Source: Bathynomus jamesi (taxonomy: Eukaryota; Arthropoda; Malacostraca; Isopoda; Cirolanidae). From it: a stretch of DNA of 64,000 bases. Position 1 is the first letter of the stretch, and the number at the start of each line of letters is the position of its first letter. The notes under the pieces are model-generated. The model had not been told where the DNA came from. It saw only the letters and a program-made list of their open reading frames with translations, and ran no database searches. Of the stretch, positions 32,728 to 44,466 are shown in pieces. The position numbers were made by a program, and so were the translations under genes. Location: the NCBI GenBank assembly GCA_023014485.1, contig JAJOZX010009094.1, forward strand, positions 62,001-126,000, in the 5' to 3' direction.

Positions 32728-33235
32728 TTTAAGAAATATCACGAGAAAAAGAGACTCCAAGAATGTTAAGAGAAGATGGATTGAGTTGTGTATTGTTGAA
32801 GGTAAGGGGATAGTCGTGTGGCGGAATGCGAAGAATAGACAGATGGAGGAATTGAGTTTTTGAGGCACTGAAAGAAACAAGATTTTCTCTGCCCTAATCA
32901 GAGATTGCAGAAACATCAGAGGTCAGGTGTACCATAGCCGTCCTATGCGAATCATGGAGTGAATGTTGAGAGGGACGCTTTGCAAAGCGAGTGGAGAAGT
33001 GAAGGGTGGAATCATCGGCATAGAAGTGTATAAGACAGGAAGTGCGACTTAAAAGATCGTTGATAAATAAAAGGAAAAGAGAGAGTTAGAGAACAGAACC
33101 TTTAGGAACACCACTATTAATAGCTTTAGGAGAAGAACAGTGGCCATCTACAACCGCAGCTATAGATCGGCGAGAAAGGAAATTAGAGATGAAGGTACAG
33201 ATAGAAGGATGGAAACCGTAGGAGCTGGAATGGTC
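32728..33235 (-). mobile_element. LINE-E fragment
   Basis: Matches LINE-E at 49830-50240 on the same strand, with frames giving RRSIAAVVDGHCSSPKAINSGVPKGSVL-like sequence (a reverse-transcriptase GVPQGSVL block). It is truncated on both sides. Confidence 0.8.
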
Positions 33236-33553
33236 CTCCGATGTGCCAGTCGACTCAGGGGAGAGACGCGTGGTTGCCGCACCAGGTAGCATCACCGATA
33301 TCAATTGCGACCTGCGGAAAAAGGTACGTATGGAACCTTACGTACACAATGTTAAGTACATGTGTACATTATTGGTTTACACTTACCACTTCAGCGGACT
33401 GAGTAAATCTAAACGAATGTCAATGAAGTCAACCAAATTCAAAACCGTGGACTAGAAAGCTCTACTGACGGAGATGGCTCCAACTTCTTCAGTAGACCCA
33501 CGGGAACTGCCGTCACTGCTGTGATACAAGAGAGGAGAGAAGATAAGATAAGT

Positions 33554-33556
<3 letters not shown>
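33236..33556. other. Spacer, no gene recognised
   Basis: Balanced-composition sequence between LINE-E and the (CT)n tract. A 70-codon frame at 33243-33455 shows no recognisable motif. Confidence 0.4.

Positions 33557-33600
<44 letters not shown>
33557..33600. repeat. (CT)n microsatellite at 5' junction of LINE-C copy 1
   Basis: About 22 CT units end exactly where LINE-C sequence begins. Confidence 0.95.
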
Positions 33601-33604
<4 letters not shown>

Positions 33605-35266
33605 GGGGAGCCCTAAGGAGTTCTTCAGTTATGTTAATAGTAGAAAGCCCATTAAGTATGATAGGTCCGTTAAAGGATGGAAGCGGCGTTCTGCGGACCT
33701 CCGACGCGGAAATCGCCAATGTGCTTAATGAGTACTTTGCGGGAGTGTTCACCAGGGAGGACACCCGCATCATCCCCGAGCCAGGCGTGAGGCACGAAGG
33801 TGCTGGCCTGGATAGTGTTCGATGTACCGCGACAGTCGTTGCCGATAGAATAGACAAACTGAGTGCGTTTAAGGCTCCTGGGCCAGACCAGTTTCTCCCC
33901 AGAGTGTTGCGGGGAGTGCGTGCGCGACCAGGTGGCTCCCCACCTGGCTACAGTCTTCAACAAATCGTTGGAAATGGGCCACGTGCCTGGTGACTGGAGG
34001 GAAGCCAACGTGACCCCTATCTTTAAGAAAGGGGATCACGAAAGTCCAGGGAACTATCGTCCCATTAGTCTCACTTCAGTTGTAGGTAAATTATTAGAGG
34101 GGATAATAGCGGATAGGATCGTTGACCATTTGGATTCCTACAAGCTGCTTGTGGACTCCCAACATGGGTTTAGACGGCATAGGTCGTGTCTCACCAACTT
34201 GCTCGAGTTTTTCCACGTCATGTTCGGTGAGTATGATAAGAGTAGGGCGATTGATATACTTTATCTCGACTTTCAGAAAGCCTTTGATAAGGTACCTCAC
34301 CGCCGGCTAATGGCGAAAGTGCGCGCGCTGGGTATCGTGGGGAAATAGGTAGGTGGGTAGAAAACTGGCTGAAGAATAGGGGCAGAGGGTTGTAATTAAA
34401 GGGGCTAGTTCGGGTTGGCCCTCGGTCATAGTGGGGTTCCTCAGGGTTCCGTTTTGGGCCGCTGTTGTTTATCATTTACATAAATGATATCGACGGTGGC
34501 ATCGTCAGTCGGATCGCCAAATTCGCTGATGACACCAAGCTTGGGGCCAATGTTGGGACGCCCGAAGCGATCGAGGAACTGCGTGCGGACCTAGGTAGGA
34601 TAGGAGAGTGGTCCGAAAAAATGGCAAATGCCGTTTAACTTGGGTAAATGCAAAGTGATGCACATTGGCTACGCCAATCCCAAGTCGGACTACTCGATGT
34701 TGGGGAGTCATATCGAGGTGACCGATTTAGAAAAGGACTTGGGTGTGGTAATTAGCAGCGACCTTAAGTTTACGAAACTGTGTGTAGAGGTGGAAAAGAA
34801 AGCCCAGAAACTATTGGGTTTATCAGGAGGCAATTTCAGTTTCGGAACAAGGAGATTGTGCTCTCACTGTACAATTCCCTTGTTCGGCCGCACCTGGAGT
34901 ATGCTGTGCAGTTCTGGTCGCCCACCCTCAGGAAAGATATTGAGAGGATGGAGCGAGTGCAGGCGAGGGCCACAAAGTTAATCCCTTCCGTTAGGCATAT
35001 GGGCTACAATCGACGGTTACGCGCCCTGAACTTGTTTTCTCTGAAACTCGGAGGCTGGCGGTCAACTGATCGAAGTTTCAAGCTCTTACGCGGGTTCAAC
35101 GATCGATTTTAGAAGTATGTTTAGTTTAAATGATACCCAACTCGCAACAATGGTTGGAAGTTGGATTTGAAACGGTTTTGGACTAGTGTGTGTGGGAATT
35201 ACTTTACGTATAAGATCTGTGACACATGGAACAGGTTACCTTCGGAAGTTGTGAACAGTTCCTCTG
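33601..35266 (+). mobile_element. LINE-C copy 1 (CR1-like), reverse transcriptase
   Basis: A 5'-truncated LINE starts after (CT)n. Domains in order: FFSYVNSRK-like linker, ADRIDKLSAFKAPGPDQ, then reverse transcriptase [77 protein letters not shown] (catalytic aspartates near 34521), and the C-terminal LEYAVQFWSPTLRKDIERM. Frames change at least four times, several at homopolymers. A BEL element is inserted at 35266; the last bases of the LINE continue at 42340 onward. Confidence 0.88.
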
Positions 35267-35874
35267 TGTTAGAAAATCTAGAAGAGGAAGAACCATTGTT
35301 GTCCCAAGGCGATACGATGACTAAGCTGATTGATGCAGCATTGCTTGTATATATATTAAGTTAAGGTGTGTATATATATCCATCTCATAATTGTAAGGTT
35401 AGTGAAAAATTAAATTAAATTAATTTAGAGCTAGCATTTTGAGCTCTTGTGGCATCATTGTTTGGTCACACTGTTTGGCATCATTTTGAGACGCTGCGCG
35501 TCTTTCTACTCGTTTGTGGAAGGTCGTACGTAAGGTGTGGTTTGATAGAGAGCTCTCTTGCAATTCAGTTGGTTGTTTAGATACATGATTGTTGCATCGT
35601 GCAATAGTCCAGGTTGCGTTGTTGTTGCAAGGTTCATAAAGAAGACCACAAATAGTACCCTTTTGTTTACCTTTTAAGTTCATGTAATTTAAGGTCTAAG
35701 GTAGGCCCGCATCGAGTCAGCAACCCTGAGGTTACCCTGAGGTAGGACCTAATAGGATCTCAAATCCGTAAAGTTTAATTTAGCTTAACTTGGGCTTAGG
35801 TAGAACTTGCCCTTTAGAATTTGGCCGTTCACGGCTCAGCTGGGATTTCGAACCGACAAATAAATAAAATAACA
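35267..35874 (+). repeat. 5' LTR of BEL element
   Basis: 608 bp, TGTTAG to AATAACA. It is followed at 35875 by TGGTCCTTCAGAACCGG, a TGG-starting primer-binding site consistent with a tRNA 3' end; which tRNA I cannot say. Confidence 0.93.
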
Positions 35875-35991
35875 TGGTCCTTCAGAACCGGATTTCTACC
35901 CCAAGACTGAGTCAGTGACCATTTTTCGGCAAAGTTCTGATTGTGCAAATTGTATCCCAAGTTAGGCCTAGACGGGTTGAGTATTATTGAG

Positions 35992-36215
35992 TTAAGGTCC
36001 CAGGGTAAAAAGTTTGGTCGCCCAATTGCGAAACTTGGCCAGTCGTCTGTCGTTTTTGGCCTACTTTTTTCCGGTTTGGTTAATTTTGGTTTATTATTGA
36101 ATTAAGGTCCCAGGGTAAAGTTTGGTTGCCCAATTGCGAAACTTGGCCAGTCGTCGGTCGTTTTTTGGCCTATATTTTTTCTGGTTTGGTTAATTTTGGG
36201 TCATTATTGAATTAA
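35992..36215 (+). repeat. Tandem repeats in BEL leader
   Basis: Two ~110-bp copies (CCCAGGGTAAA ... GGTTTGGTTAATTTTGG) and a partial third lie between the primer-binding site and gag. They are also present, more diverged, in the old remnant at 8892. Confidence 0.8.
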
Positions 36216-36378
36216 GGTCCTGGGGTGGAAAATTTGGTATTCCATACTGGTGTTTGGTTAGTACCCCACTCAGCAATTCAGTTTATTTGAAAGTAAAATT
36301 TGCGTTTGATCAGTTTGGTTAAGTATTTCTGCCAATTCAGCTCATTTGTATTGAGCCCAAGGGTTGTTTACATTGAAG

Positions 36379-37962
36379 ATGAGTGCATCTGAATTGAACA
36401 AATTTATAAAAAGGAGAAGTGCCTACAAAGGTCTAATTACAAAGGTCATTGCCACTATAGATTCTGCCATAGAGCAAGAGGATTTACGCTTAGTGACTGC
36501 GAAGCTTGCCATATTAGAAACTAAAAAGGTTGCTCTAAGTGAGGTAAATGTTAAAATTGAGGCTCTTATAGAAGAGGATGAAATAGAAAATAACATAATT
36601 TACTTTGAAGAGATTATTGATGATATGACTAACGTAGGCCTCCGAGCAAAAGAGTTTAGCAGCTCAGTACAGTTAGAGACCAGGTCTAATAATGAAACAC
36701 AACACTCAACAAATGATGCTTGTGAAGTTAAGGTTAACAGATCTGTAGTTCAATTACCGAGGCTTGTACTCAAAACATTTTCTGGGAGTATTCAGGAATG
36801 GCAAGGATGGGCAGACAGTTTTCAATCAGCAGTTCATTCTAGTCAAGTGTTAAGTGCCGTGGAGAAGTTTAATTATTTGCGGTCCCTCTTGGAAGGGGAG
36901 GCAGCAAAGACTATAGCAGGATTAGCATTAACAGAGGCTAATTATAATGTGGCTTGGGATATATTAAAGAAACGGTTTGGTAAGCCAGAGATCTTAATTA
37001 AAAGCCACCTCCGTGCACTTTTAACTATACCTCCTGTTAATAATCCTAATAGTGTCAAGGAGTTACGGCAGTTATATGATGAATTTGAAATTAGAACTAG
37101 GTCTCTGGACAACTTGGGTGTAGGAATGGAAAAGTATGGTATAATGTTGGTTCCTACACTGGAGTCTAAATTGCCTAGCTCAATTTTGCTTGAATTAAGT
37201 AGGGGACACTCTGCAGAACATGTGTACATCCCCCTTCAGCAGATGTTAAGTCTTTTAGGCACAGAATTAGCAAGACGAGAGGGAGTTGAGTTTGCACAGT
37301 GGGATGGTAAACAAGAGGACAAAGGCAGGCACAGCACCAAAGTTTCCACAAAAAGGAATAGCCCAGGTACAGTGTCAGCTCTACATGCCTCTTCTGAGAA
37401 TAAATTAAAGGGAATCAAGGAATGTATATTTTGCGAAGGCAACCACAAGTCATATAAATGTGAGGTGGCTGAGGCCTTACCCTTTGAGGAGAGAAAGGAC
37501 AGGGTAACTAAGTCCACAGCATGTTTTAAATATTTTTTGAAAGGTCATAGAGCAAGGTTTTGTAAGTTTAAAATTTTGTGCAAAAAATGTCATGGTAGGC
37601 ATCAGCCATTATTGTGTGAAAACACTCTTAGTAGGCCTACCCCAGAAGTAGAGACATCAGTGGCACATGCCACTGCTATGCAAGGGAGTAAAAGTAAAGG
37701 GGGATTATTGCAAACAACTGCAGCCTTATTAATTGGGAATGAGGGAGAAGCTACTGTAAGAGTGTTGTTTGATAGTGGTAGCCAGTGTAGTTTTATTAAG
37801 ACCAGAATTTCCAGAAAATTGAAGTTTAAAGAACTTAAGAGGGAAAATTTAAGAATTTCTGGGTTTGGGGGTTCCATTCAAAACCGAACCAAATTTAAGA
37901 AGGTAGAAGTTCTGGTTAAAGGGTTGTTACGCAAAGTCCCACTATCAAGGTCCAAGCTGTAG
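36379..37962 (+). CDS. gag: BEL gag and protease
   Basis: I prefer the first ATG, at 36379 (MSASELNKFIKRRSAYKG). Residues ~1-90 are a coiled-coil-rich helical region. Residues ~135-290 are the BEL-type gag core (DUF1759-like: TFSGSIQEWQGWADSF ... KFNYLRSLLEGEA ... LKKRFGKPEILIKSHL). Cys/His knuckles follow at ~350-420 (CIFCEGNHKSYKC, then CKKCHGRHQPLLC). The aspartic protease begins with VLFDSGSQCSFI (DSG active site) near residue 465. The frame ends at 37962 because the protein moves into the next frame, the usual single-base break of this window. Confidence 0.9.
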   Translation: MSASELNKFIKRRSAYKGLITKVIATIDSAIEQEDLRLVTAKLAILETKKVALSEVNVKIEALIEEDEIENNIIYFEEIIDDMTNVGLRAKEFSSSVQLETRSNNETQHSTNDACEVKVNRSVVQLPRLVLKTFSGSIQEWQGWADSFQSAVHSSQVLSAVEKFNYLRSLLEGEAAKTIAGLALTEANYNVAWDILKKRFGKPEILIKSHLRALLTIPPVNNPNSVKELRQLYDEFEIRTRSLDNLGVGMEKYGIMLVPTLESKLPSSILLELSRGHSAEHVYIPLQQMLSLLGTELARREGVEFAQWDGKQEDKGRHSTKVSTKRNSPGTVSALHASSENKLKGIKECIFCEGNHKSYKCEVAEALPFEERKDRVTKSTACFKYFLKGHRARFCKFKILCKKCHGRHQPLLCENTLSRPTPEVETSVAHATAMQGSKSKGGLLQTTAALLIGNEGEATVRVLFDSGSQCSFIKTRISRKLKFKELKRENLRISGFGGSIQNRTKFKKVEVLVKGLLRKVPLSRSKL

Positions 37963-39698
37963 AGATTGAGGAACTTTGTGCTCCAGTCACTACTTGTTTA
38001 GATATGGCATGTGTCCAAGAATTGCAAGTTAAAGGAATTAATTTGGGCAATAATAAGTTTGAGGGAATAGAAGATATTAGTCTTTTGATTGGAGCTGACT
38101 ATTATTGGGACTTCATCACTGGTAATATTGTCCGTACATCTCAAGGCCCAGTAGCTATTGAAAGTAAGCTAGGCTGGATGCTACATGGTAGTTATTGCAA
38201 TGAAATGGAAGTTAAGGCTCTCTTTGTTAAGATTGAGGAGAACAGCCATGGTCTGGAAAGGCATTTGAAAGCATTTTGGGAACTTGAATCTATTGGTATA
38301 AAGGACAACCAGGCAAGTATAGTGAACATGATGTTTTAGAGCACTTTGAAAAAGGGATTGGGTTTAGAGATGGTTGCTATGAAGTTGGCCTACCATGGAA
38401 GGATTCTTGCAATGCAAACCCGGTTCAAACCTTCAGCTAGCTAATCGGAGGTTGGAGACTTCATTGTACAGGCTAAGAAAAAATGAGGAGTTGTTAATTG
38501 AATACGATGAGGCCATCCTAAGTTATGTAAGGGAGGGCTATGCTGAAAGGGTGCAAGGTGAGCTGGTGAGCCAGGAGGCACATTATCTGCCACACCATGC
38601 AGTGGTACGGCGAGACAAAACTACCACCAAACTGAGGGTAGTTTTTGATGGCTCAGCCAAGGACAAAGGTGGTGTGTCCTTGAATGACTGTTTGGATGCT
38701 GGGCCAAATTTAAATGCAGATTTATTTTCCTTGTTACTGAGATTCAGGTTTGGTAGAGTAGCATTGACTGCAGATGTGAAGCAAGCTTTTTTGCGGATAA
38801 AGTTAAAACCAGAGGACAGAGATGCAGTAAGGTATCTGTGGGTGGATACGAAAGACTTGTTGGAAAATGAACCTAAGGTTCAAGCATATAGAATGAAGTC
38901 AGTGTTGTTTGGCCTCAGCTCTAGTCCATTTCTGTTGGCAGCTACTATGCAGTACCATTTTAAGAAATATTCTGAAGTCTATCCTAACACTATTGAACAC
39001 ATAAGGAAAAATTTTTATGTTGATGATTTGCTATGTTCCGTGGATAATACAGAAATGGCTAAACAGATATTCATGGAGGCTAGAGCTATAATGAGGAGGC
39101 TGGCATGGAGCTCAGAAAATGGCAGACCAATCATTCGCAATTACAAGAGTTTATGAGTCATTCCTCTGTAGTACCTGACGCAGCAGCAAGTATTGAGGAT
39201 TCTGGTATTAAGGAGTTGTGGGCAATAGACGCAAAGGTGCTAGGCATCGTTTGGCAGCAAGATGATGATTTGTTTACCTTCAATGGGAAATCTTTAGTAG
39301 AGCTGGCCGAGAATGAGACAAGGTGGACAAAACGTACAGCTCTTAGTTTGGCTTCGAAGGTCTTTGATCCTCTTGGATTCCTGGCTCCATTTGTGATAAA
39401 GTCAAAAATTTGGTTTCAGAGCCTCTGGGAAATTGGACTTGGTTGGGACCAAGAGTTACCTGATCATATGGTGGTAAGGTGGAAATATTGGTTCAAAGAA
39501 TTGGCACATCTTGGAGACATTGAAATCCCAAGATGGTACTTTGGAGAGTTGAACAATAGTCCAGACAATTTGGAGCTGCACATCTTTTGTGATGCAAGTG
39601 AGGAAGCCTATGCAACTTGTATTTATATAAGAGGCGCATTGCAAGAAGAAGTAAGTTGCAGGTTGGTTGCTGCAAAGAGTAGAGTAGCAGCACTTTGA
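37963..39698 (+). CDS. pol: BEL reverse transcriptase and RNase H (three frames)
   Basis: Pieces at 38004-38339, 38395-39156 and 39105-39698 form one protein. The first holds the end of the protease (DISLLIGADYYWDF). The second holds the reverse transcriptase: LPHHAVVRRDKTTTKLRVVF, the first aspartate in LTADVKQAFLRIKL, FGLSSSPFLLAATMQYHF and the catalytic FYVDDLLCSV. The third runs through the connection to the BEL RNase H, with HIFCDASEEAYATCIY carrying its first aspartate. The break near 39095 is missing in the second BEL copy, which is continuous there, so it is specific to this copy or to its assembly. Confidence 0.88.
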
Positions 39699-41790
39699 AA
39701 AGGCTTTCTGTTCCAAGGTTGGAATTGATGGGTGCCGTTATTGCTAGTCGGCTTGCAATTACAGTGCGAAAGTCTTTGGCCCTCTATGAAATTCCAAGCT
39801 ATTATTGGACAGACTCCACTATAGTTTGGCACTGGTTAAGAAGTCAGGCAAGGAAATGGAAACCATTTGTTGCCAATAGGGTGGAGGAAATTCAAGCGCA
39901 CACAGATCCCAAGCAATGGAAGCATTGTCCAGGCATCCAAAACCCCGCTGATTTACCAACACGAGGAATTTCGGTGAAAGATCTTTCACAATCAAGTTTG
40001 TGGTGGAATGGGCCAGAGTGGCTAAAACTTGGAAGTGAAAACTGGCCTTCTAATCAGCCTATTGTAGGAGAATGCCAGGCTGAAGAAGCATGGGTGAGTG
40101 AGGTGAGAAAATGCGCTGTGAACAGTTGTCAAGTTATGCAGCAGGACCCCATATTGAGGCTTGAGGACATTAGCAGTCTGAAAAGATTGTTAAGAGTGAC
40201 AGCATGGGTATATAGATTTACCAACAACATTAAGGGAGAAACAAGAAGGGAAGGAATTCTGAACAGTAATGAGATTCAGCAAGCCAGGAAATACTGGGTG
40301 GTATATATGCAGAAGAAAAAATTTGGTGAAGAGAGAGAATTGCTCACCAGCCATCCATTACAGTGTTCTACCAACACTTCTGCGCTCAAGGGTTTGGATG
40401 TGTTTTTGGATCAGGATTTATTGAGAGTAGGAGGTAGACTACAGTTTTCTGGGCTTCCAGAGGAGAAGAGACATCCAATTTTGCTACCTTCTGGGGGGCA
40501 CTTTGTGGACCTTTTGATCCTGGATACTCATCATAAGCTGTTACATGCTGGAGTTAGAGAAGTGATAATAGAGATTAGACAACAATTTTGGATTCTCAAA
40601 ATTAGACAAGTAGTGAAAAAGGTCTTGCATAAATGTGTGGTTTGCAAGCGTTGGAGTGCAAAGCCTTATTATGAAAGGTGGCTCCACTTCCAAGAGAACG
40701 GTGTGTCTATACTGCCCCATTTGATGTAGTGGGAGTAGACTTTGCAGGGCCAGTGTATGTGTATGAGCGAGGGGAGTCTAACAAAGGTTATATATGTCTT
40801 TTCACCTGTGCTACCACCAGAGCAATCCATTTGGAGTTGGTAAGCAACTTAAGTAGTGATGTATTTCTTTTGGCCTTTAAACGGTTTGTGAACAGAAGGG
40901 GTTTCCCAAATAAAATCATATCGGATAATGCAAAAACCTTCAAAAAGGCTGCAAAGGAACTCCAAGAAATTTGGTCCTTGCTAAAAGAGGAAGGATTCCA
41001 ATCCTACTTTTCACACCAAGGGGTACAGTGGGAGTTTATTGTTGAGAGAGCACCATGGTGGGGAGGATTTTGGGAAAGGCTAGTGAGAAGTGTAAAGTGT
41101 CCATTAAAGAAACTTTTAGCTAATGCTCATTTGAGCAAAGAAGAATTCTCTACTGTTTTATGTGAAGTAGAAGCAATGGTGAACAGTAGGCCTATCACTT
41201 TTGTTTACAATAGTAGGCAGGATGCAGAGCCATTGACACCAAATCATTTTCTTTGTGGTAAACGATTAACATCAAACCCCAGTGTGCCAGAAGACTTGCA
41301 GCCCATCCAGAGCACTCAAGGAGAGTTAACCAGACGGTTCAGGTACCTTGAAGAGCTACAAGATCAGTTATGGAAGAGGTGGCAGATGGAATACTTGCCA
41401 GAACTCAATTATTACCCCTCAGGCAAGGTAAAGGGCTCCAATGCAAATTGTATCAAGGAGGGAGAAGTGGTAATGATTGGGGATGAAAGACCAAGGCAAT
41501 GCTGGAAGCTTGGCATAATTGAAGAGTTGTTTGTTGGCAAAGACAATTTAGTTAGGTCTGCACTGGTAAAGACTTCAGGAGGAAAGTTAAAGAGACCTAT
41601 ACAAAAACTCTATGCTTTAGAAATCAGCGAAAACACAGATAGTCAAGATGAAACATTTGAGTTACAGCCTCATGAAGAAGGCTTGGCTAACCTTGCAGAA
41701 GGTAATGACAACAATGCCTCTTCGGTGGGGAGTGTTAGAAAATCTAGAAGAGGAAGAACCATTGTTGTCCCAAGGCGATACGATGACTAA
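39695..41790 (+). CDS. pol: BEL RNase H end and integrase
   Basis: 39695-40729 contains the rest of RNase H (LELMGAVIASRL, YWTDSTIVWHWL, NPADLPTRG) and the integrase zinc region (HHKLLHAGVRE ... CVVCKRW). 40678-41790 has the catalytic core: VDFAGPVYV, SDNAKTFKKAAKEL and PWWGGFWERLVRSVK supply D, D and E. A C-terminal DUF5641-like domain follows (VVMIGDERPRQCWKLGIIEE, GGKLKRPIQKLYALE). The stop at 41788-41790 lies 56 bases inside the 3' LTR, so the final ~18 residues (ending PRRYDD) are encoded by the LTR. Confidence 0.9.
41724..41732 (+). promoter_or_regulatory. Polypurine tract of BEL element
   Basis: GGTGGGGAG directly before the 3' LTR at 41733, and inside the integrase reading frame. One T interrupts it. 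Confidence 0.6.
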
Positions 41791-42339
41791 GCTGATTGAT
41801 GCAGCATTGCTTGTATATATATTAAGTTAAGGTGTGTATATATATCCATCTCATAATTGTAAGGTTAGTGAAAAATTAAATTAATTTAGAGCTAGCATTT
41901 TTGAGCTCTTGTGGCATCATTGTTTGGTCACACTGTTGGCATCATTTTGAGACGCTGCGCGTCTTTCTACTCGTTTGTGGAAGGTCGTACGTAAAGGTGT
42001 GGTTTGATAGAGAGCTCTCTTGCAATTCAGTTTGGTTGTTTAGATACATGATTGTTGCATCGTGCAATAGTCCAGGTTGCGTTGTTGTTGCAAGGTTCAT
42101 AAAGAAGACCACAAATAGTACCCTTTTGTTTACCTTTTAAGTTCATGTAATTTAAGGTCTAAGGTAGGCCCGCATCGAGTCAGCAACCCTGAGGTTACCC
42201 TGAGGTAGGACCTAATAGGATCTCAAATCCGTAAAGTTTAATTTAGCTTAACTTGGGCTTTAGGTAGAACTTGCCCTTTAGAATTTGGCCGTTCACGGCT
42301 CAGCTGGGATTTCGAACCCGACAAATAAATAAAATAACA
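41733..42339 (+). repeat. 3' LTR of BEL element
   Basis: 607 bp, identical to 35267-35874 except for six one-base homopolymer length differences and one 5-bp unit. It also encodes the C-terminus of pol. Confidence 0.95.
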
Positions 42340-42891
42340 CTCTGTGGATCAGTTCAAGAAAAGGGTAGACGAAATCTTGCACACTATTTGAGTGTGTAAA
42401 GACATTTAGGACCTCAGTCTGCGGAAATTTCTTTTCCTATAAAATAGTTAATATCTGGAACCATCTTCCCTCAGAGGTTGTTTCCAGTCAGTGTAAATCT
42501 GTTTAAAAATAGGCTAGACAAAGTACTGAACACACTCATAGTTTAAGATTAAAACCTCAGAAAACTCTGCAGAAGTTCGCTTGCTCGGTGTCTCTGTGAG
42601 CAAGCTAAATATAGAGCTATTTATATATTCTCCACTTTCCTGTAAAATTTCCTTGGCTACTTTTCCAGGGTCAAGGTATTTTCTTCAAACCTTTTTCCGT
42701 ACCTGCCTCTGGCAGGGAGGGAGCGGAGGGTGGGGAGAGAGCCTTCTACTTTTCTATCCAGTTTTCTACTACTGCTAGGATAGTTGAAAGAAAAATAAAC
42801 TTTCACAATTTTCCCTGGCACCCGTTGCCATTGGTACCTCCTCGGTATGGGTCGCAAGGCCTTTTGAGGTACTTCTTTTCCTTGTAACTCT
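42340..42891 (+). mobile_element. LINE-C copy 1, 3' end, with a second LINE 3' end inside
   Basis: CTCTGTGGATCAGTTCAAGA continues the LINE interrupted at 35266 up to the HTI stop region. From about 42405 to 42545 a related but diverged C-terminus appears (VCGNFFSYKIVNIWNHLPSE), then a 3' UTR and the shared LINE-C 3' terminus ending CCTTGTAACT before (CT)n. The join of two related 3' ends suggests a template switch or an insertion. Confidence 0.7.
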
Positions 42892-42928
42892 CTCTCTCTC
42901 TCTCTCTCTTTCTCTTTCTCTCTCTCTC
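42892..42928. repeat. (CT)n tract between LINE-C copies 1 and 2
   Basis: Interrupted CT run; upstream is the 3' end of one LINE-C, downstream the truncated start of another. Confidence 0.95.
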
Positions 42929-44465
42929 CTGGGCCAGACCAGTTTCTCCCCAGAGTGTTGCGAGAAGTGCGCAACCAGGTGGCTCCCCACCTGGCTACAG
43001 TCTTCAACAAATCGTTGGAGATGGGCCAGGTGCCTGGTGACTGGAGGGAAGCCAACGTGACCCCTATCTTTAAGAAAGGGGATCACGAAAGTCCAGGGAA
43101 CTATCGTCCCATTAGTCTCACTTCAGTTGTAGGTAAATTATTAGAAGGGATAATAGCTGATAGTATCGTTGACCATTTGGATTCCTACAAGCTGCTTGGG
43201 GACTCCCAACATGGGTTTAGACGGCATAGGTCGTGTCTCACCAACTTGCTCGAGTTTTTCCACGTCATGTTGGGTGAGTACGATAAGAGTAGGGCGATTG
43301 ATATACTTTATCTCGACTTTCAGAAAGCCTTTGATAAGGTACCTCACCGCCGGCTAATGGCGAAAGTGCGCGCGCTGGGTATCGGTGGGGAAATAGGTAG
43401 GTGGCTTGAAAACTGGCTGAAGAATAGGCGGCAGAGGGTTGTAATTAAAGGGGCTAGTTCGGGTTGGCCTCGGTCGCTAGTGGGGTTCCTCAGGGTTCCG
43501 TTTTGGGGCCGCTGTTGTTTATCATTTACATAAATGATATCGACGGTGGCATCGTCAGTCGGATCGCCAAATTCGCTGATGACACCAAGCTTGGGGCCAA
43601 TGTTGGGACGCCCGAAGCGATCGAGGAACTGCGTGCGGACCTAGGTAGGATAGGAGAGTGGTCCGAAAAATGGCAAATGCCGTTAACCTGGGTAAATGCA
43701 AAGTGATGCACATTGGCTACGCCAATCCCAAGTCGGACTACTCGATGTTGGGTAGTAATATCGAGGTGACTGATTTAGAAAAGGACTTGGGTGTGCTAAT
43801 TAGCAGCGACCTTTAGTTTACGAAACGTGCGTAGAGGTGGAAAAGAAAGCCCAGAAACTATTGGGTTATATCAGGAGGCAATTTCAGTTTCGGAACAAGG
43901 AGATTGTGCTCTCACTGTACAATTCCCTTGTTCGGCCGCACCTGGAGTATGCTGTGCAGTTCTGGTCGCCCACCCTCAGGAAAGATATTGAGAGGCTGGA
44001 GCGAGTGCAGGCGATGGCCACAAAGTTAATCCCTTCCGTTAGGCATATGGGCTACAATCGACGGTTACGCGCCCTGAACTTGTTTTCGCTTGAAACTCGG
44101 AGGCTGCGCGGTCAACTGATCGAAGTTTTCAAGCTCTTACGCGTGTTCAACGATGTCGATTTTAGAAGTATGTTTAGTTTAAATGATAACCCAACTCGCA
44201 ACAATGGTTGGAAGTTGGATTTGAAACGGTTTAGGACTAGTGTGTGTGGGAATTACTTTACGTATAAGATATGTGACACATGGAACAGGTTACCTTCGGA
44301 AGTTGTGAACAGTTCCTCTGTGGATCAGTTCAAGAAAAGGTTAGACCAAATTTTGCACACTATTTGAGTGTGTAGAAAATTTTCCGTGGCACCCGTTGCC
44401 ATTGGTACCTCCTCGGTATGGGCCGCAAGGCCTTTTGAGGTACTTCTTTTCCTTGTAACTCCTTG

Positions 44466-44466
<1 letters not shown>
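42929..44466 (+). mobile_element. LINE-C copy 2 (CR1-like), reverse transcriptase
   Basis: A 5'-truncated copy starts within the APGPDQ-coding region right after (CT)n. It carries the same reverse-transcriptase blocks as copy 1, with longer open frames: 42955-43533 (NYRPISLTS ... YLDFQKAFDKVPH ... GRWLENWLKNRRQR), 43464-43706 ([27 protein letters not shown]) and 43837-44367 (SLYNSLVRPHLEYAV through NRLPSEVVNSSSV to the stop). The 3' end has TCCTTGTA twice and then (CT)n. This copy provides the uninterrupted form of the BEL target. Confidence 0.92.

Larger units (their letters stand above)
35267..42339 (+). mobile_element. Complete BEL/Pao LTR retrotransposon
   Basis: LTRs of 608 and 607 bp (TGTTAG ... 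ATAACA) flank gag, protease, reverse transcriptase, RNase H and integrase. CTCTG is duplicated at 35262-35266 and 42340-42344, and joining the flanks restores LINE-C sequence as seen in copy 2. The LTRs show no substitutions, only six single-base homopolymer differences and one 5-bp AATTA-type unit, so the element is very young. A second copy lies at 58746-64000 and a solo LTR at 10124-11752. Confidence 0.96.

Noticed and set aside
33086..33857. Coding across the (CT)n tract (RERERERE runs)
   Set aside because: Microsatellite translation.
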